From positions 1 through 51,195 of the forward strand of contig JADLEF010000407.1 of NCBI GenBank assembly GCA_020846295.1: DNA of 51,195 bases. The letters are read 5' to 3'. The translations under genes were made by a program, and so were the position numbers. Shown here one piece after another: positions 21,894-34,022 of this stretch (the first letter of the stretch is position 1; every line of letters begins with the position of its first letter). The notes under the pieces were generated by a model that searched no databases, had not been told where the DNA came from, and saw nothing but the letters and a program-made list of their open reading frames with translations. This DNA comes from Acidimicrobiales bacterium (GTDB taxonomy: Bacteria > Actinomycetota > Acidimicrobiia > Acidimicrobiales > CAIXPF01).

Positions 21894-24631
21894 CGGCCGC
21901 CGCCCTCGCGGACGGGCGGGCACGCCTGCACCGCGGTGAGCAGCCGGTCGAGCTCACCCGGTCGGGGCAGCGCGATGCGAGCGGTGCCGGGCAGACCGAA
22001 CGACGTGCAGTCCCGCACGGCGACGGCGTGGGGGGCCAGCGCGTCGCGCAGACCGGGGCGGTGCACCAGCACCCAGTTCACGTCGGTGTCGGACACGACC
22101 AGCCCGAGCGACTGCAGCTCGGCGACCAGCGTGGCGCGCAGCGCGGCGATCTGCTGGTGCCAGGCCACCAGGTCGGTGGCGGCGAGCAGGTCGTTCAGGC
22201 AGGCCAGCGCCGGGCCGCCCACAGCCCAGCGCGGCTGGCGGGAGGCGAGCCGGGCGGCGGCCGCGGCGTCGGGTGCGATCGCGTAGCCCAGCCGGAGCCC
22301 CGGACAGGCCCACAGCTTGGTCAGGGAGCCGAGCCGCCAGCCGCCGTGGTCGCCCCTGCTCCACCGGCCGGTGGCCAGCGGGAAGAACGCCTCGTCCCAC
22401 ACCGCCGCCTGAGCCCGGGCGGGGGCGAGGCGCCCGAGCGGGTTGGACGGGTTCGACCGCCAGCGCGGTGCCCCGGGTTCGATGCGGGCCAGGTGGCGGC
22501 GGTAGAGGGAGAACTCGGGGTCCTCGACCCAGCCGATCGGTTCCAGGCCGGCCACCAGTGCAATGGCCTCGGCGCCGCCGTTGGTCAGCACCAACCGATC
22601 GGGGTCGACGTCCAGCGCGGTGGCCAGTGCAGCGGTGGCGGCGGAAGGATCCGGGTAGGCGCGCAAGGCGAGGGGGTCGTGGCGAAGGCGGTCGGCGATG
22701 ATGGCGGCGGCGTCGGGGGCGAAGGGGTTGAGGCTGGCCGACAGGTCGAGGACCGCTCCCGGGGGTAGGCCGAGGGCGCGGGCGAGCGCAGCGCCGTCCC
22801 CGCCGTGGGGACCGGCGGGAGGGATGGCGGGCGATTCGACGGCGGAGGGCTCACAGCGAATCGGCGGCGATTCGGTGGGGGATGGGTCGCGGCGAATCGA
22901 CGGCGATTCGATGGGGGATGGGTCGCGGCGAATCGACGGCGATTCGATGGGGGAGGGGCCGCGGCGAGTCGGCGGCGATTCGGTGGGGCCCGGTCCGGCC
23001 GAGGCGATGATCGCGGCGAGGGCGGCCAGATCGCAGTGCGCCTCGATGGCGTCGGCCACCCGATCGAGCGCGGCCTGGCGACGTTCGGCGAACCGCAGCG
23101 ACGACGGCGGCAGCAGAACCCCCCGGCCTTCGGTCACCACGGTCAGGAAGGCGCGTCGGAAGCCGTCGGCCTCGAACAGCCCGTGCACCGACGTGCCCCA
23201 GACCATGCCGTCCCGTACGCCATGCGGCGCACCGGCGAAGTTCAACCAGACCTCGGCGGTGCCGGTGTCGGGCCCCGAAGCGCCGTCGATGGACCGGACG
23301 CGACCGTGGTGGATCTGGTAGCCGTGCAGTGCCTCGCCCAGCGCTCGCCCGCTCGCCCGGACCAGGACCTTGTCCGCTCCGAACTCGGTCGACACCGGCA
23401 ACAGCCCCAACCCCGCCACCGTGCCGGCGCCGCTCTCCACCTCGTCGACGATGGTGTGGCCGAGCATCTGGTAACCGCCGCAGAGACCGAGCAGCATGGT
23501 CCGACCCTCGGCGAGCAACGCCCGCAGCGGCCCTTCGAAGCCCTGGCGGCGCAGCCACGCCAGATCGCCCACGGTGTGCTTCGAGCCGGGCAGCACCACC
23601 AGATCCGGCCGGCCCAGGCGGGCACCATCGTGCACCAGCCGTACCGCCACGCCGGCCTCGGCGGCGAGCGGATCGAGGTCGGTCACGTTGGAAGCATGCG
23701 GGAAGGCCAGCACCGCCACGTCGAGCACCGCCACGTCGAGCACCGCCGCGTCCGGCCCCGCCGAGACGGGCTCGGCCGCGTCGGGCCCCGCCGGGTCGAG
23801 GGGCTCCCACCCGCCGCGCTCGAGGAACAGCGAATCCTCGGCGTCGAGACCGAGGCCCGACAGCATGGGGATCACCCCCAGCGTCGGCACGCCGCAGGCC
23901 TGCTGGAGCTGAGCAGTCCCATCGCCCAGCAGCGCGGGATCTCCCCGGAACTTGTTGATCACGAAGCCGCGAACCCGTCGCCGCAGCTCGGCCGGCAGCA
24001 GGTCCACCGTGCCGTGCAGGGCGGCGAACACGCCGCCGCGGTCGATGTCGCCTACCACGATGGCCGGCACCCCGGCGGCGTCGGCCAACGGCAGGTTGAC
24101 CAGATCGTGGGCCAGCAGGTTGATCTCCGTCGGTGAACCCGCCCCCTCGAGCACCACCACGTCGAAGCGGCGGCGCAGGTCGGCCAGCGAGTCGAGGACC
24201 AGCGCCCGCAGCTGCGGTTTGTGCTCGTGGTACTCGGCGGCGGTCATGGTGCCGCGGGGGCGACCGTTGACCACCACCTGCGCGGCACGCTCGCCGGTCG
24301 GCTTGAGCAGGATCGGGTTGTGGGCCACCTCGGGCTCGATGCCCGCCGCCTGGGCCTGTAGGTACTGCGCCCGGCCGATCTCGTCGCCTGCGGCGGTCAC
24401 CGCCGAGTTGAGGGCCATGTTCTGGGCCTTGAACGGTGCGACCCGTACGCCGTTGCGGGCCAGCAGCCGGCACAACCCGGCCACGAAGACCGTCTTGCCC
24501 GCATCCGACGTCGTTCCGCACACCATCAGCGCGCCGCGCCCACCCGCCAGACCACCCGCCGGACCACCCGCCAGACCACCCGTCAGACCGTACGGTATGG
24601 TCTGGTCGTGACTCGGGCTGTCTTCGTCCAC
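21890..24631 (-). CDS. cobQ: Cobyric acid synthase CobQ fused to CobC/CobD-type aminotransferase
   Basis: One 913-residue protein with two B12 enzymes. Residues about 36-545 are CobQ/CbiP: VCGTTSDAGKTVFVAGLCR nucleotide loop, APFKAQNMALNS, VVLEGAGSPTEINL, GDIDRGGVFA and a class I glutaminase domain with the Cys C384 in GLCGGYQM and HGLFE. Residues about 600-913 are an L-threonine-O-3-phosphate decarboxylase-like PLP enzyme: DLSASLNPF, TNGGAEAIALV, VWDEAFF, with PLP-lysine K772 in SLTKLWACPGLRLGY. Between them lies a repeat linker. It would make adenosylcobyrate and the aminopropanol-phosphate arm together. GTG 24631 follows the cobT stop by 2 nt; ATG 24526 is an alternative. Confidence 0.92.
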   Translation of the reverse strand: MDEDSPSHDQTIPYGLTGGLAGGPAGGLAGGRGALMVCGTTSDAGKTVFVAGLCRLLARNGVRVAPFKAQNMALNSAVTAAGDEIGRAQYLQAQAAGIEPEVAHNPILLKPTGERAAQVVVNGRPRGTMTAAEYHEHKPQLRALVLDSLADLRRRFDVVVLEGAGSPTEINLLAHDLVNLPLADAAGVPAIVVGDIDRGGVFAALHGTVDLLPAELRRRVRGFVINKFRGDPALLGDGTAQLQQACGVPTLGVIPMLSGLGLDAEDSLFLERGGWEPLDPAGPDAAEPVSAGPDAAVLDVAVLDVAVLAFPHASNVTDLDPLAAEAGVAVRLVHDGARLGRPDLVVLPGSKHTVGDLAWLRRQGFEGPLRALLAEGRTMLLGLCGGYQMLGHTIVDEVESGAGTVAGLGLLPVSTEFGADKVLVRASGRALGEALHGYQIHHGRVRSIDGASGPDTGTAEVWLNFAGAPHGVRDGMVWGTSVHGLFEADGFRRAFLTVVTEGRGVLLPPSSLRFAERRQAALDRVADAIEAHCDLAALAAIIASAGPGPTESPPTRRGPSPIESPSIRRDPSPIESPSIRRDPSPTESPPIRCEPSAVESPAIPPAGPHGGDGAALARALGLPPGAVLDLSASLNPFAPDAAAIIADRLRHDPLALRAYPDPSAATAALATALDVDPDRLVLTNGGAEAIALVAGLEPIGWVEDPEFSLYRRHLARIEPGAPRWRSNPSNPLGRLAPARAQAAVWDEAFFPLATGRWSRGDHGGWRLGSLTKLWACPGLRLGYAIAPDAAAAARLASRQPRWAVGGPALACLNDLLAATDLVAWHQQIAALRATLVAELQSLGLVVSDTDVNWVLVHRPGLRDALAPHAVAVRDCTSFGLPGTARIALPRPGELDRLLTAVQACPPVREGGGR
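22857..22982. repeat. Four 36-bp tandem repeats with internal palindromes
   Basis: Units start at 22857, 22893, 22929 and 22965. Each contains CGAATCG-4 bp-CGATTCG (the fourth has CGAGTCG), i.e. a potential hairpin. On the protein side they code the 12-residue repeat ESPSIRRDPSPI in the linker between the CobQ and CobC domains. A fifth, degenerate unit may begin near 22830. Confidence 0.9.
23711..23755. repeat. 15-bp tandem repeat in cobQ
   Basis: CACCGCCACGTCGAG is repeated at 23711-23725 and 23726-23740, with a diverged third copy to 23755. In the protein it gives duplicated AVLDV within the CobQ domain. Confidence 0.75.
24541..24588. repeat. Four 12-bp tandem repeats at the cobQ 5' end
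   Basis: CACCCGCCAGAC-type units at 24541, 24553, 24565 and 24577, coding GGLA/GGPA repeats if the GTG 24631 start is used. They end at the palindrome-like AGACCGTACGGTATGGTCT (24583-24601). Confidence 0.75.
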
Positions 24632-24633
24632 CC

Positions 24634-25764
24634 TCAGCCGGCCTTGTCGGTCACGCCGGCGGCGTCGAAGGTGGCCATCTCGGCCATCACCGCGGCGGCG
24701 GCCTGCACCAGGGGCACGGCCAGCGCGGCGCCGCTGCCCTCTCCCAACCGCAACCCGAGGTCGATCAGCGGGTCGAGGCCCAACCACGCCAACGCCACCG
24801 ATGCACCCGGCTCGCTCGATCGGTGCGCGGCCACCAGCCGCTCCCGCACCGCCGGGCACAGCGCCGCCGCCACCGTCGCCCCGGCCAGGGTGATGACGCC
24901 GTCCACGAGGACGGGCACCCCGGCCGCCGCCCCGCCGAGCAGGAACCCGGCCAGCGCGGCGATCTCCAGCCCGCCGACCTCGGCCAACACCGTCAGCGGT
25001 GACTGCGTCGACTCGCCTTCCGCCGTCGTCATCGCCGCCGCGGTGGCGACGCGCGCCAGGGCGACGGCGACGATGTCCTGCTTGTGGCGCAGCATGTCAT
25101 CGTCCACGCCGGTGCCCCGCCCGGTGACAGCCGAAGCGGGCCGGCGGGTCAGCGCGCCGATCACCGCCGCCGACGGGGTGGTGTTGCCGATGCCCATGTC
25201 GCCGCCGACGAGCAGGTCGGCTCCCGCCGCCACCAGCTCCGCCGCCACGGTCGCGCCGACCAGCAGGGCGGCGACCGCCTCGTCCAGCGTCATGGCCGGA
25301 CCCACCGCCAGGTCGGCCGTACCGAGACGTATGTTGTGGCGGCGCAGCATCGGGTGGTCGGCCAGCGCGGTGGCGACGCCCACATCCACCACGGTGAGCG
25401 TGGCGCCGACGCGGCGGGCCAGCGCGTTGATCGCCGCGCCGCCGGCGCAGAAGGTGCCGACCATCTGCGCGGTGACCTCCTGCGGCCACGGTGAAACGCC
25501 CTGGGCCAGCACGCCGTGATCGCCGGCGAACACGGCGATCGCCGGCTGCTCGGGCACCGGCGGCGGGACCTGCCCGGCGATGGCGCACCGCTGGGCGCCT
25601 ATCGTCTCGATCCGCCCCAGCGACCCGCGCGGTTTGGTCAGCCGGTCGTGGTGGGCGGCCGCCCGGGTCAGCAGCGATCCGTCGAGCGGTGCGATCCGAT
25701 CGATCAGCGCGGTCAGCCGCGCTGCCGCTTCGGGGTCCAACCGGTGCAGGGCCGGGTCGTGCAT
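24634..25764 (-). CDS. cobT: Nicotinate-nucleotide--dimethylbenzimidazole phosphoribosyltransferase CobT
   Basis: Activates the lower ligand as alpha-ribazole phosphate in B12 synthesis; 376 residues. Diagnostic segments: GVSPWPQEVTAQMVGTFCAGGAAINALAR, GGDMGIGNTTPSAAVIGAL, EGESTQSPLTVLAEVGGLEIAALAG and HRSSEPGASVALAWLGLDPLIDLGLRLGEGSGAALA, with the catalytic Glu of HRSSEPGA. ATG 25764 has GGAG upstream and lies about 36 nt after the cobalamin riboswitch, so expression is B12-controlled. Its stop is followed within 2 nt by the fused cobQ-cobC gene, making the operon cobT-cobQC-cbiB. Confidence 0.95.
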   Translation of the reverse strand: MHDPALHRLDPEAAARLTALIDRIAPLDGSLLTRAAAHHDRLTKPRGSLGRIETIGAQRCAIAGQVPPPVPEQPAIAVFAGDHGVLAQGVSPWPQEVTAQMVGTFCAGGAAINALARRVGATLTVVDVGVATALADHPMLRRHNIRLGTADLAVGPAMTLDEAVAALLVGATVAAELVAAGADLLVGGDMGIGNTTPSAAVIGALTRRPASAVTGRGTGVDDDMLRHKQDIVAVALARVATAAAMTTAEGESTQSPLTVLAEVGGLEIAALAGFLLGGAAAGVPVLVDGVITLAGATVAAALCPAVRERLVAAHRSSEPGASVALAWLGLDPLIDLGLRLGEGSGAALAVPLVQAAAAVMAEMATFDAAGVTDKAG

Positions 25765-25800
25765 GGGTGCTCCAATCCTCGTTGGCCGGGCTGGCGCCCG

Positions 25801-25950
25801 CGCAGCCACGCCGGTGTCCTGGCTCCCGGATCGTCGCTCGCCCCCTACCTTCCAGCCGGTCGGCCGTGGTGTCGTGCGGAGGTCCACTTCCCGGTCACAG
25901 TTGCGGGACAGCCCCGGATTTGCACCGGTGTTCCCGTCGTGGCGGCGACC
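25801..25950 (-). ncRNA. Cobalamin riboswitch
   Basis: On the minus strand the sequence has the conserved core of the B12 riboswitch: GGAACACCGGTGCAAATCCG, then GCTGTCCCGCAACTGTGA, and the 3' GAGCCAGGACACC element; outer arms GCCACG and CGTGGC can pair. It lies directly upstream of cobT and its TACCGT -10 candidate is at 25952-25957. Cobalamin binding should lower expression of the downstream operon, probably by controlling translation since there is no clear terminator. Confidence 0.94.
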
Positions 25951-25984
25951 ACGGTAGCCGCCGGGCGACGGGCGGGGCGCGCCG

Positions 25985-26233
25985 TCAGCCGCGCTGCGCC
26001 TCGGCGCCGGGCTCCTCGGCCAGGATGCGCAGCGCCTCCTCGCGGTCCTCCGGGGCCACGATGACCTGCACCCCCTCGTCAGTGGTGGGGAAGACGGAGG
26101 ACACGATCGACGACGGCGAGAACACCGATGCCCGGATCCCGGCGCGGGCGAGCCGCGCCACCATGGCGTTCGCATCGTCCACGGTGAGCCCGGCGAGCAC
26201 GTCCCGCCGTTCGTTCTGCTGGTGACGGGCCAT
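25985..26233 (-). CDS. Small DUF2007-like protein
   Basis: An 82-residue protein with the layout of DUF2007 or related signal-transducing alpha/beta domains: MARHQQNERRDVLAGLTVDDANAMVARLARAGIRAS, then VFPTTDEGVQVIVAPEDREEALRILAEE. No catalytic residues can be named. ATG 26233 has a TACCGT box 6 nt upstream (26240-26245, minus strand), i.e. leaderless. It is divergent from the ABC exporter and upstream of the riboswitch but probably not part of the B12 operon. Confidence 0.7.
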   Translation of the reverse strand: MARHQQNERRDVLAGLTVDDANAMVARLARAGIRASVFSPSSIVSSVFPTTDEGVQVIVAPEDREEALRILAEEPGAEAQRG

Positions 26234-26275
26234 CGACCCACGGTAGCCACCGCCGGGCCCGTTCCCGGCGCGGGC

Positions 26276-26287
26276 GTTGCGTGCAAC
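26276..26287. promoter_or_regulatory. Palindrome GTTGC-GT-GCAAC before the ABC exporter
   Basis: Perfect 5-bp arms at about the -35 position of the ABC exporter promoter (TAGCGT -10 at 26302-26307). A repressor site is plausible; short palindromes of this length also occur by chance. Confidence 0.35.
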
Positions 26288-26301
26288 ACCGCGCCACGCC
26301 G

Positions 26302-26307
26302 TAGCGT
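26302..26307 (+). promoter_or_regulatory. -10 box TAGCGT of the ABC exporter gene
   Basis: TAGCGT ends 8 nt before GTG 26316; predicts a leaderless mRNA. Confidence 0.5.
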
Positions 26308-26315
26308 GATCGCCC

Positions 26316-30151
<3,836 letters not shown>

Positions 30152-30155
<4 letters not shown>

Positions 30156-30967
30156 GCAGCGACCTGGTGGTCGAGGGTGACTTCGCCCGCGACGGCGTGG
30201 TCTGCGTGCGCGGCGCGTTCGACGCCGAGCAGGTGGCGCTGGCCCGCGCCGCGATCGACGCCAACCTGGCCGACCTCTCGCCGCTGGCCAAGCGGGCCAG
30301 CCCGCTCGACGACGCCGCCTTCGTCGAGGACTTCTGCTCGTGGACGCGGCTCGAGCCGCTCGAGCGCTTCATCCGCACGTCGCCGGCGGCGCGCATCGCC
30401 GGGGAGCTGATGGGCGCCCGGGTGGTGCGGCTCTACCACGACCACGTGCTGGTCAAGGAGCCCGGCACCCGCCAGCGCACGCCGTGGCACCAGGATCTGC
30501 CGTACTACAACGTGGCCGGCGACCGGAACGTGTCGATGTGGATGCCGGTCGATCCGGTGGAGCACGCGGCCACGCTGCGCTGCATCGCCGGTACCCATCG
30601 GGGCCCGTGGTACCTGCCCCGCACGTTCCTCGACGCGCAGGCCAAGTGGTTCCCGGAGGGCGCCCTGGCCGAACCGCCGGACTACGACGCCGATCCTGAG
30701 CGGTTCCCGGTGCGGGCCTGGGCGCTGGAACCGGGTGACGCCGTGTTCTTCCACATGCTGACCGTGCACGGCGCCGGAGGCGTCAGCGGTGGAACCCGTC
30801 GGCGGGTGCTGTCGGTCCGCTTCCTCGGCGAGGACATGGTGCACGCCCCACGCCCGTGGACGACCTCCCCGCCGTTCCCCGGCCTCGCCGACGAGCTGGC
30901 CCCGGGCGCGCCGCTCGACCATCCGCTGTTCCCGGTGCTGTGGGAGCGCTCCGGCAACGTCAGCTGA
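30152..30967 (+). CDS. Phytanoyl-CoA dioxygenase (PhyH) family protein
   Basis: Fe(II)/2-oxoglutarate-dependent dioxygenase-like protein of 271 residues. The iron ligands fit HxD...H: H113 and D115 in PWHQDLPYYN and H206 in LTVHGAGG, with R216-218 region for 2-oxoglutarate. Such enzymes hydroxylate acyl-CoA or other small substrates. Its ATG 30152 overlaps the stop of the ABC exporter (ATGA), so both are co-expressed and may handle the same compound. The 3' end overlaps the convergent hydrolase by 8 bp. Confidence 0.9.
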
Positions 30968-31814
30968 AGGCGCCGAGCTGCGCGATGATCGCCGACGCCA
31001 CCGCGGCGCCGTCCTCCATGGGGGCGAAGTGGGTCACCCCCGGCATGGTCAGCAACGTACTCGAGGGTATGGCCTCGGCGACCAGGGGTGCGACCAGCGG
31101 CGGGAGGTCGTTGCCCATGGCCACGTCCGCCCCGGCGGCGACGACGACGGGACAGGTGATGGCGGCCAGCGTGGAGAACGCCATCCGCTCGTTGCTCTCG
31201 TAGATGCGCGCCTCGGTCTCGCCCGAGCAGGTCAACCGGATGGTGCCGTCATCCTGGGGGGCCGAGCCGATCTCGACGTAGGCGCGCACCGCCGCCTCCT
31301 CGCAGGCCGCGAACGGCGGCTTGGAGCGGAAGCGGGCCACCGCCTCGTCCACCGAGGCGAACACGAGGCGGCGCCGGCGGGATGCCTCGATCAGCTGGGA
31401 GGGCGGCCGCTGATCGGGATCGAAGGTGTCGGGGATGAGCACCGGTTCGAACGCCCACACGGCGCGCAGCGTGCCCGGGTGTTGTTGCTCGGTACGCAGC
31501 AGCGTGGCGGCACCGAGGGAGTGGCCGGCGGCGAGGCGCGGCCCGCCGCCCAGCGCCTCGACGGCGTGGAGGACCTCCTCGGTGAACCAGCGCCGATCCA
31601 CCGGCATCGGGTCCTGTCGTTGCTGCGAGGCGCCGTGGCCCCGGAAGTCGAGACCGAAACAGTGGAACCGTACCCGAAGGTGCGGCACCACCGTCGCCCA
31701 CATGCCGGCGTTGAGGCCGTTGCCGTGGGTCAGCAGCAGGGGCGGGCCGTCCCCGCCGAAGTCGTGCAGCGCGGCGTGCTCGCCGTCGTCGTCGGGCAGT
31801 TGGCGGATTCGCAT
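30960..31814 (-). CDS. Alpha/beta hydrolase
   Basis: A 284-residue serine hydrolase. Nucleophile elbow GHSLG with S99, oxyanion region THGNGLNAGMW, DFRGHGAS and a late histidine in GVTHFAPME give the complete catalytic pattern. No signal peptide, so cytoplasmic. The substrate (ester, lactone, epoxide or other) is open. ATG 31814 has a TATCGT element 11 nt upstream (31826-31831, minus strand). Confidence 0.9.
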   Translation of the reverse strand: MRIRQLPDDDGEHAALHDFGGDGPPLLLTHGNGLNAGMWATVVPHLRVRFHCFGLDFRGHGASQQRQDPMPVDRRWFTEEVLHAVEALGGGPRLAAGHSLGAATLLRTEQQHPGTLRAVWAFEPVLIPDTFDPDQRPPSQLIEASRRRRLVFASVDEAVARFRSKPPFAACEEAAVRAYVEIGSAPQDDGTIRLTCSGETEARIYESNERMAFSTLAAITCPVVVAAGADVAMGNDLPPLVAPLVAEAIPSSTLLTMPGVTHFAPMEDGAAVASAIIAQLGAFS

Positions 31815-31906
31815 AGCAGCGGCGGACGATACCGCAGCGGGCCGGCGATGACCTCCCGGTGCGGCCGCCTCGGGCAGTGGCGTGTCTACAGGTAGAGTCG
31901 TCGGTG

Positions 31907-32122
31907 ATGTCTCCCATGGTCAACACCGAGGACCTCTGCGACGCGCACGAGGCGGCGCAGCTGCTCGGCCTCTCCCATCCGAACTCCGTGTTCGGCTACC
32001 TGCGGCGCTACCCGGACCTCCCGCGCCCGGTGATCGACCTGGGCCGCAACCGGCCATCGCTGTGGCTGCGCTCCGAGCTCATCGAATGGTGCGCGCAGCG
32101 GCCCCGCAGGACCCGGGCATGA
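31907..32122 (+). CDS. Small helix-turn-helix-like protein
   Basis: A 71-residue protein, MSPMVNTEDLCDAHEAAQLLGL, then SVFGYLRRYPDLPRPVI and SLWLRSELIEWCAQRP. The pattern (a domain entry A-x-x-LG, proline-rich wing and W-x-R helix) is that of small MerR/excisionase-type DNA-binding proteins (AlpA-like). TAGAGT (31893-31898) lies 8 nt before ATG 31907, favouring this start over 31916. It overlaps the methionine aminopeptidase gene by four bases (ATGA), so the two are coupled. Confidence 0.72.
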   Translation: MSPMVNTEDLCDAHEAAQLLGLSHPNSVFGYLRRYPDLPRPVIDLGRNRPSLWLRSELIEWCAQRPRRTRA

Positions 32123-33066
32123 GCCGCCGTCTGCGCAGCGGCGATCCGTGCTGGTGCGGGAGCGAGGCGAAGCACAAGCGCTGCCACGGCGATCACCGGG
32201 CGCTGCGCCGGGAGCCGGTGCGCCCCGGCGAGGTCGGCCCGGTCCGTACCGTACCGGACGGCATTGCGCGTCCGGACTACGTCGGCGGCGAGCCACCCCA
32301 CAGCGCGCCCCTGCAGATCTTCACCGACCCCGAGGAGCTGCGCGCCCTGCGGCGCGCCTGCGCGGTGGCGGCGCGGGTGCTGGTCGAGACGGCGGCGCAC
32401 ATCGCGCCCGGGGTCACCACCGACGAGCTCGACGCGGCGGCCCACGCCGCCTACCTCCGGCTCGGCGCATACCCATCGACGCTGGGCTACGGCACCTACC
32501 GCAAGTCGATCTGCACGTCGGTGAACGAGGTGATCTGCCACGGCATCCCCGACAGCCGCCCCCTGCGGGACGGTGACATCGTCAACATCGACGTCACCGC
32601 CTACATCGACGGGTTCCACGGCGACACCTCGGCCACCTTCCCGGTGGGCGCGGTGGGCGAGCCGACCGCAGGGCTGATCCACAGCGCGCTCGACGCGATG
32701 CACGTCGGCATCGAAGCGGTGCGGCCGGGGCGCCCGGTGCGCGACATCGGGGTGGCCATCGAGGCCTTCGGCCGATCCCGCGGCTACGGCGTGGTGGCGG
32801 ACTACGGCGGCCACGGCATCGGGCGCGTCTTCCACGCGCCGCCGCACATCAGCCACGTCGAGGACCACCGGGCGACGACCCTCATGGTGCCGGGCATGGT
32901 CTTCACCGTGGAGCCGATGCTCAACGCCGGTGGGCCCGATCACGACGAGTGGGACGACGACTGGACCATCGCCTGCGTCGACGGGCTGCCCTCCGCCCAG
33001 TTCGAGCACACCGTGCTCGTCACCGAGACCGGACACGAGATCCTCACCGTGGTGGCCGCCGGCTGA
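32119..33066 (+). CDS. map: Methionine aminopeptidase with N-terminal SEC-C motif
   Basis: Removes the N-terminal Met from new proteins; 315 residues. All five metal ligands of type I enzymes are present with the E. coli spacing: D158, D169, H232, E265 and E296, and H141 in CHGIP. An N-terminal SEC-C type zinc motif CWCGSEAKHKRCHGDH (residues 11-26), known from SecA and some aminopeptidases, may hold it near the ribosome or other partners. ATG 32119 overlaps the previous stop (ATGA). Convergent with the nucleoside importer operon. Confidence 0.95.
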   Translation: MSRRLRSGDPCWCGSEAKHKRCHGDHRALRREPVRPGEVGPVRTVPDGIARPDYVGGEPPHSAPLQIFTDPEELRALRRACAVAARVLVETAAHIAPGVTTDELDAAAHAAYLRLGAYPSTLGYGTYRKSICTSVNEVICHGIPDSRPLRDGDIVNIDVTAYIDGFHGDTSATFPVGAVGEPTAGLIHSALDAMHVGIEAVRPGRPVRDIGVAIEAFGRSRGYGVVADYGGHGIGRVFHAPPHISHVEDHRATTLMVPGMVFTVEPMLNAGGPDHDEWDDDWTIACVDGLPSAQFEHTVLVTETGHEILTVVAAG

Positions 33067-33089
33067 CCCACGCGATGTTCGGGCCGGCG

Positions 33090-34022
33090 TCAGCGGCGCC
33101 GTTCATAGGGGATGGACAGCGCGGCCGGTGGACGGGCCCGACCCCGCTGCACCGCCAACGCCACGAGGGCGATGAGGTAGGGCAGCATGCGCAGCACGCT
33201 CGGCGGGAAGTTGATGTCCCACGCCGGCAGCTGACCCTGCAACGCGTCGGCCAGCCCGAACACGCCGCAGGCGGCCAGCACCGCCCACGGCTTCCACCGG
33301 CCGAAGATCACCGCCGCCAGTGCGATGAACCCCTTGCCCGCCACCATGTTCTCGGTGAACCCGCGCAGCTCCCCGATGGACAGCGCCGCCCCACCCAACC
33401 CGGCGAGTGCTCCGCACACCAGCATGGCCTGCACCCGCACCGCGTCGACCCGCACACCGGCCGCATCGGCCGCCGCCGGGGTCTCGCCCACCGCCCGTAG
33501 CCGCAGGCCCCAAGCGGTGCGGCGCAGCACGAACGCCGCCGCCGCGGTGAGCAGCAGCAGGACGAAGAACGTCAGCCGCTGGCGGAAGAAGGCGGGCCCG
33601 AGAAACGGGATGTCCGCCAGGAACCCCAGCTGCAGCGGGTCCAACCCCGGGGCCAGGGCAACGGTGCGAACCGACTTGAACACCAGGGTGGTCGCACCCA
33701 GCGCCACCAGGTTCATGCCCAGCCCGACGACGATCTGGTTCGCCCGCAGACCGATGCACAACAGCGCCATCACGCCCAGCAGTGCCATACCGGTGAGCAT
33801 GGCGACGGCGAAGCCGGTCAGCACCGAGCCGCTCGACGCCGCCGCCCAGGCGCCCGCCAGCGCCGAGGCCAACATCACGCCCTCCAGCCCGATGTTGATG
33901 ATGCCCGCCGCCTCGCCGAAGGTCTCCCCGAGGGCGACGAACCCGATCGGGGTGGCGAGCCGGGCGGCGGAGGCGAACAGGTCGCTCGCCGCGCCGGCCG
34001 TGATCGAGATCCCCACCATCAT
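33090..34022 (-). CDS. BMP-type ABC permease 2 (nucleoside importer)
   Basis: Inner-membrane permease of 310 residues, nine or so hydrophobic segments, with EAAGIINIGLEGVMLASALAGAW (family signature) and ATPIGFVALGETFGE. It pairs with the permease gene just before it. ATG 34022 overlaps the preceding stop (ATGA). Last gene of the importer operon; the stop is followed by 24 bases before the convergent map gene. Confidence 0.9.
   Translation of the reverse strand: MMVGISITAGAASDLFASAARLATPIGFVALGETFGEAAGIINIGLEGVMLASALAGAWAAASSGSVLTGFAVAMLTGMALLGVMALLCIGLRANQIVVGLGMNLVALGATTLVFKSVRTVALAPGLDPLQLGFLADIPFLGPAFFRQRLTFFVLLLLTAAAAFVLRRTAWGLRLRAVGETPAAADAAGVRVDAVRVQAMLVCGALAGLGGAALSIGELRGFTENMVAGKGFIALAAVIFGRWKPWAVLAACGVFGLADALQGQLPAWDINFPPSVLRMLPYLIALVALAVQRGRARPPAALSIPYERRR

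Noticed and set aside
22857-22982. 36-bp repeats as a CRISPR-like array
   Set aside because: Units are directly adjacent with no spacers and lie in frame inside cobQ-cobC.
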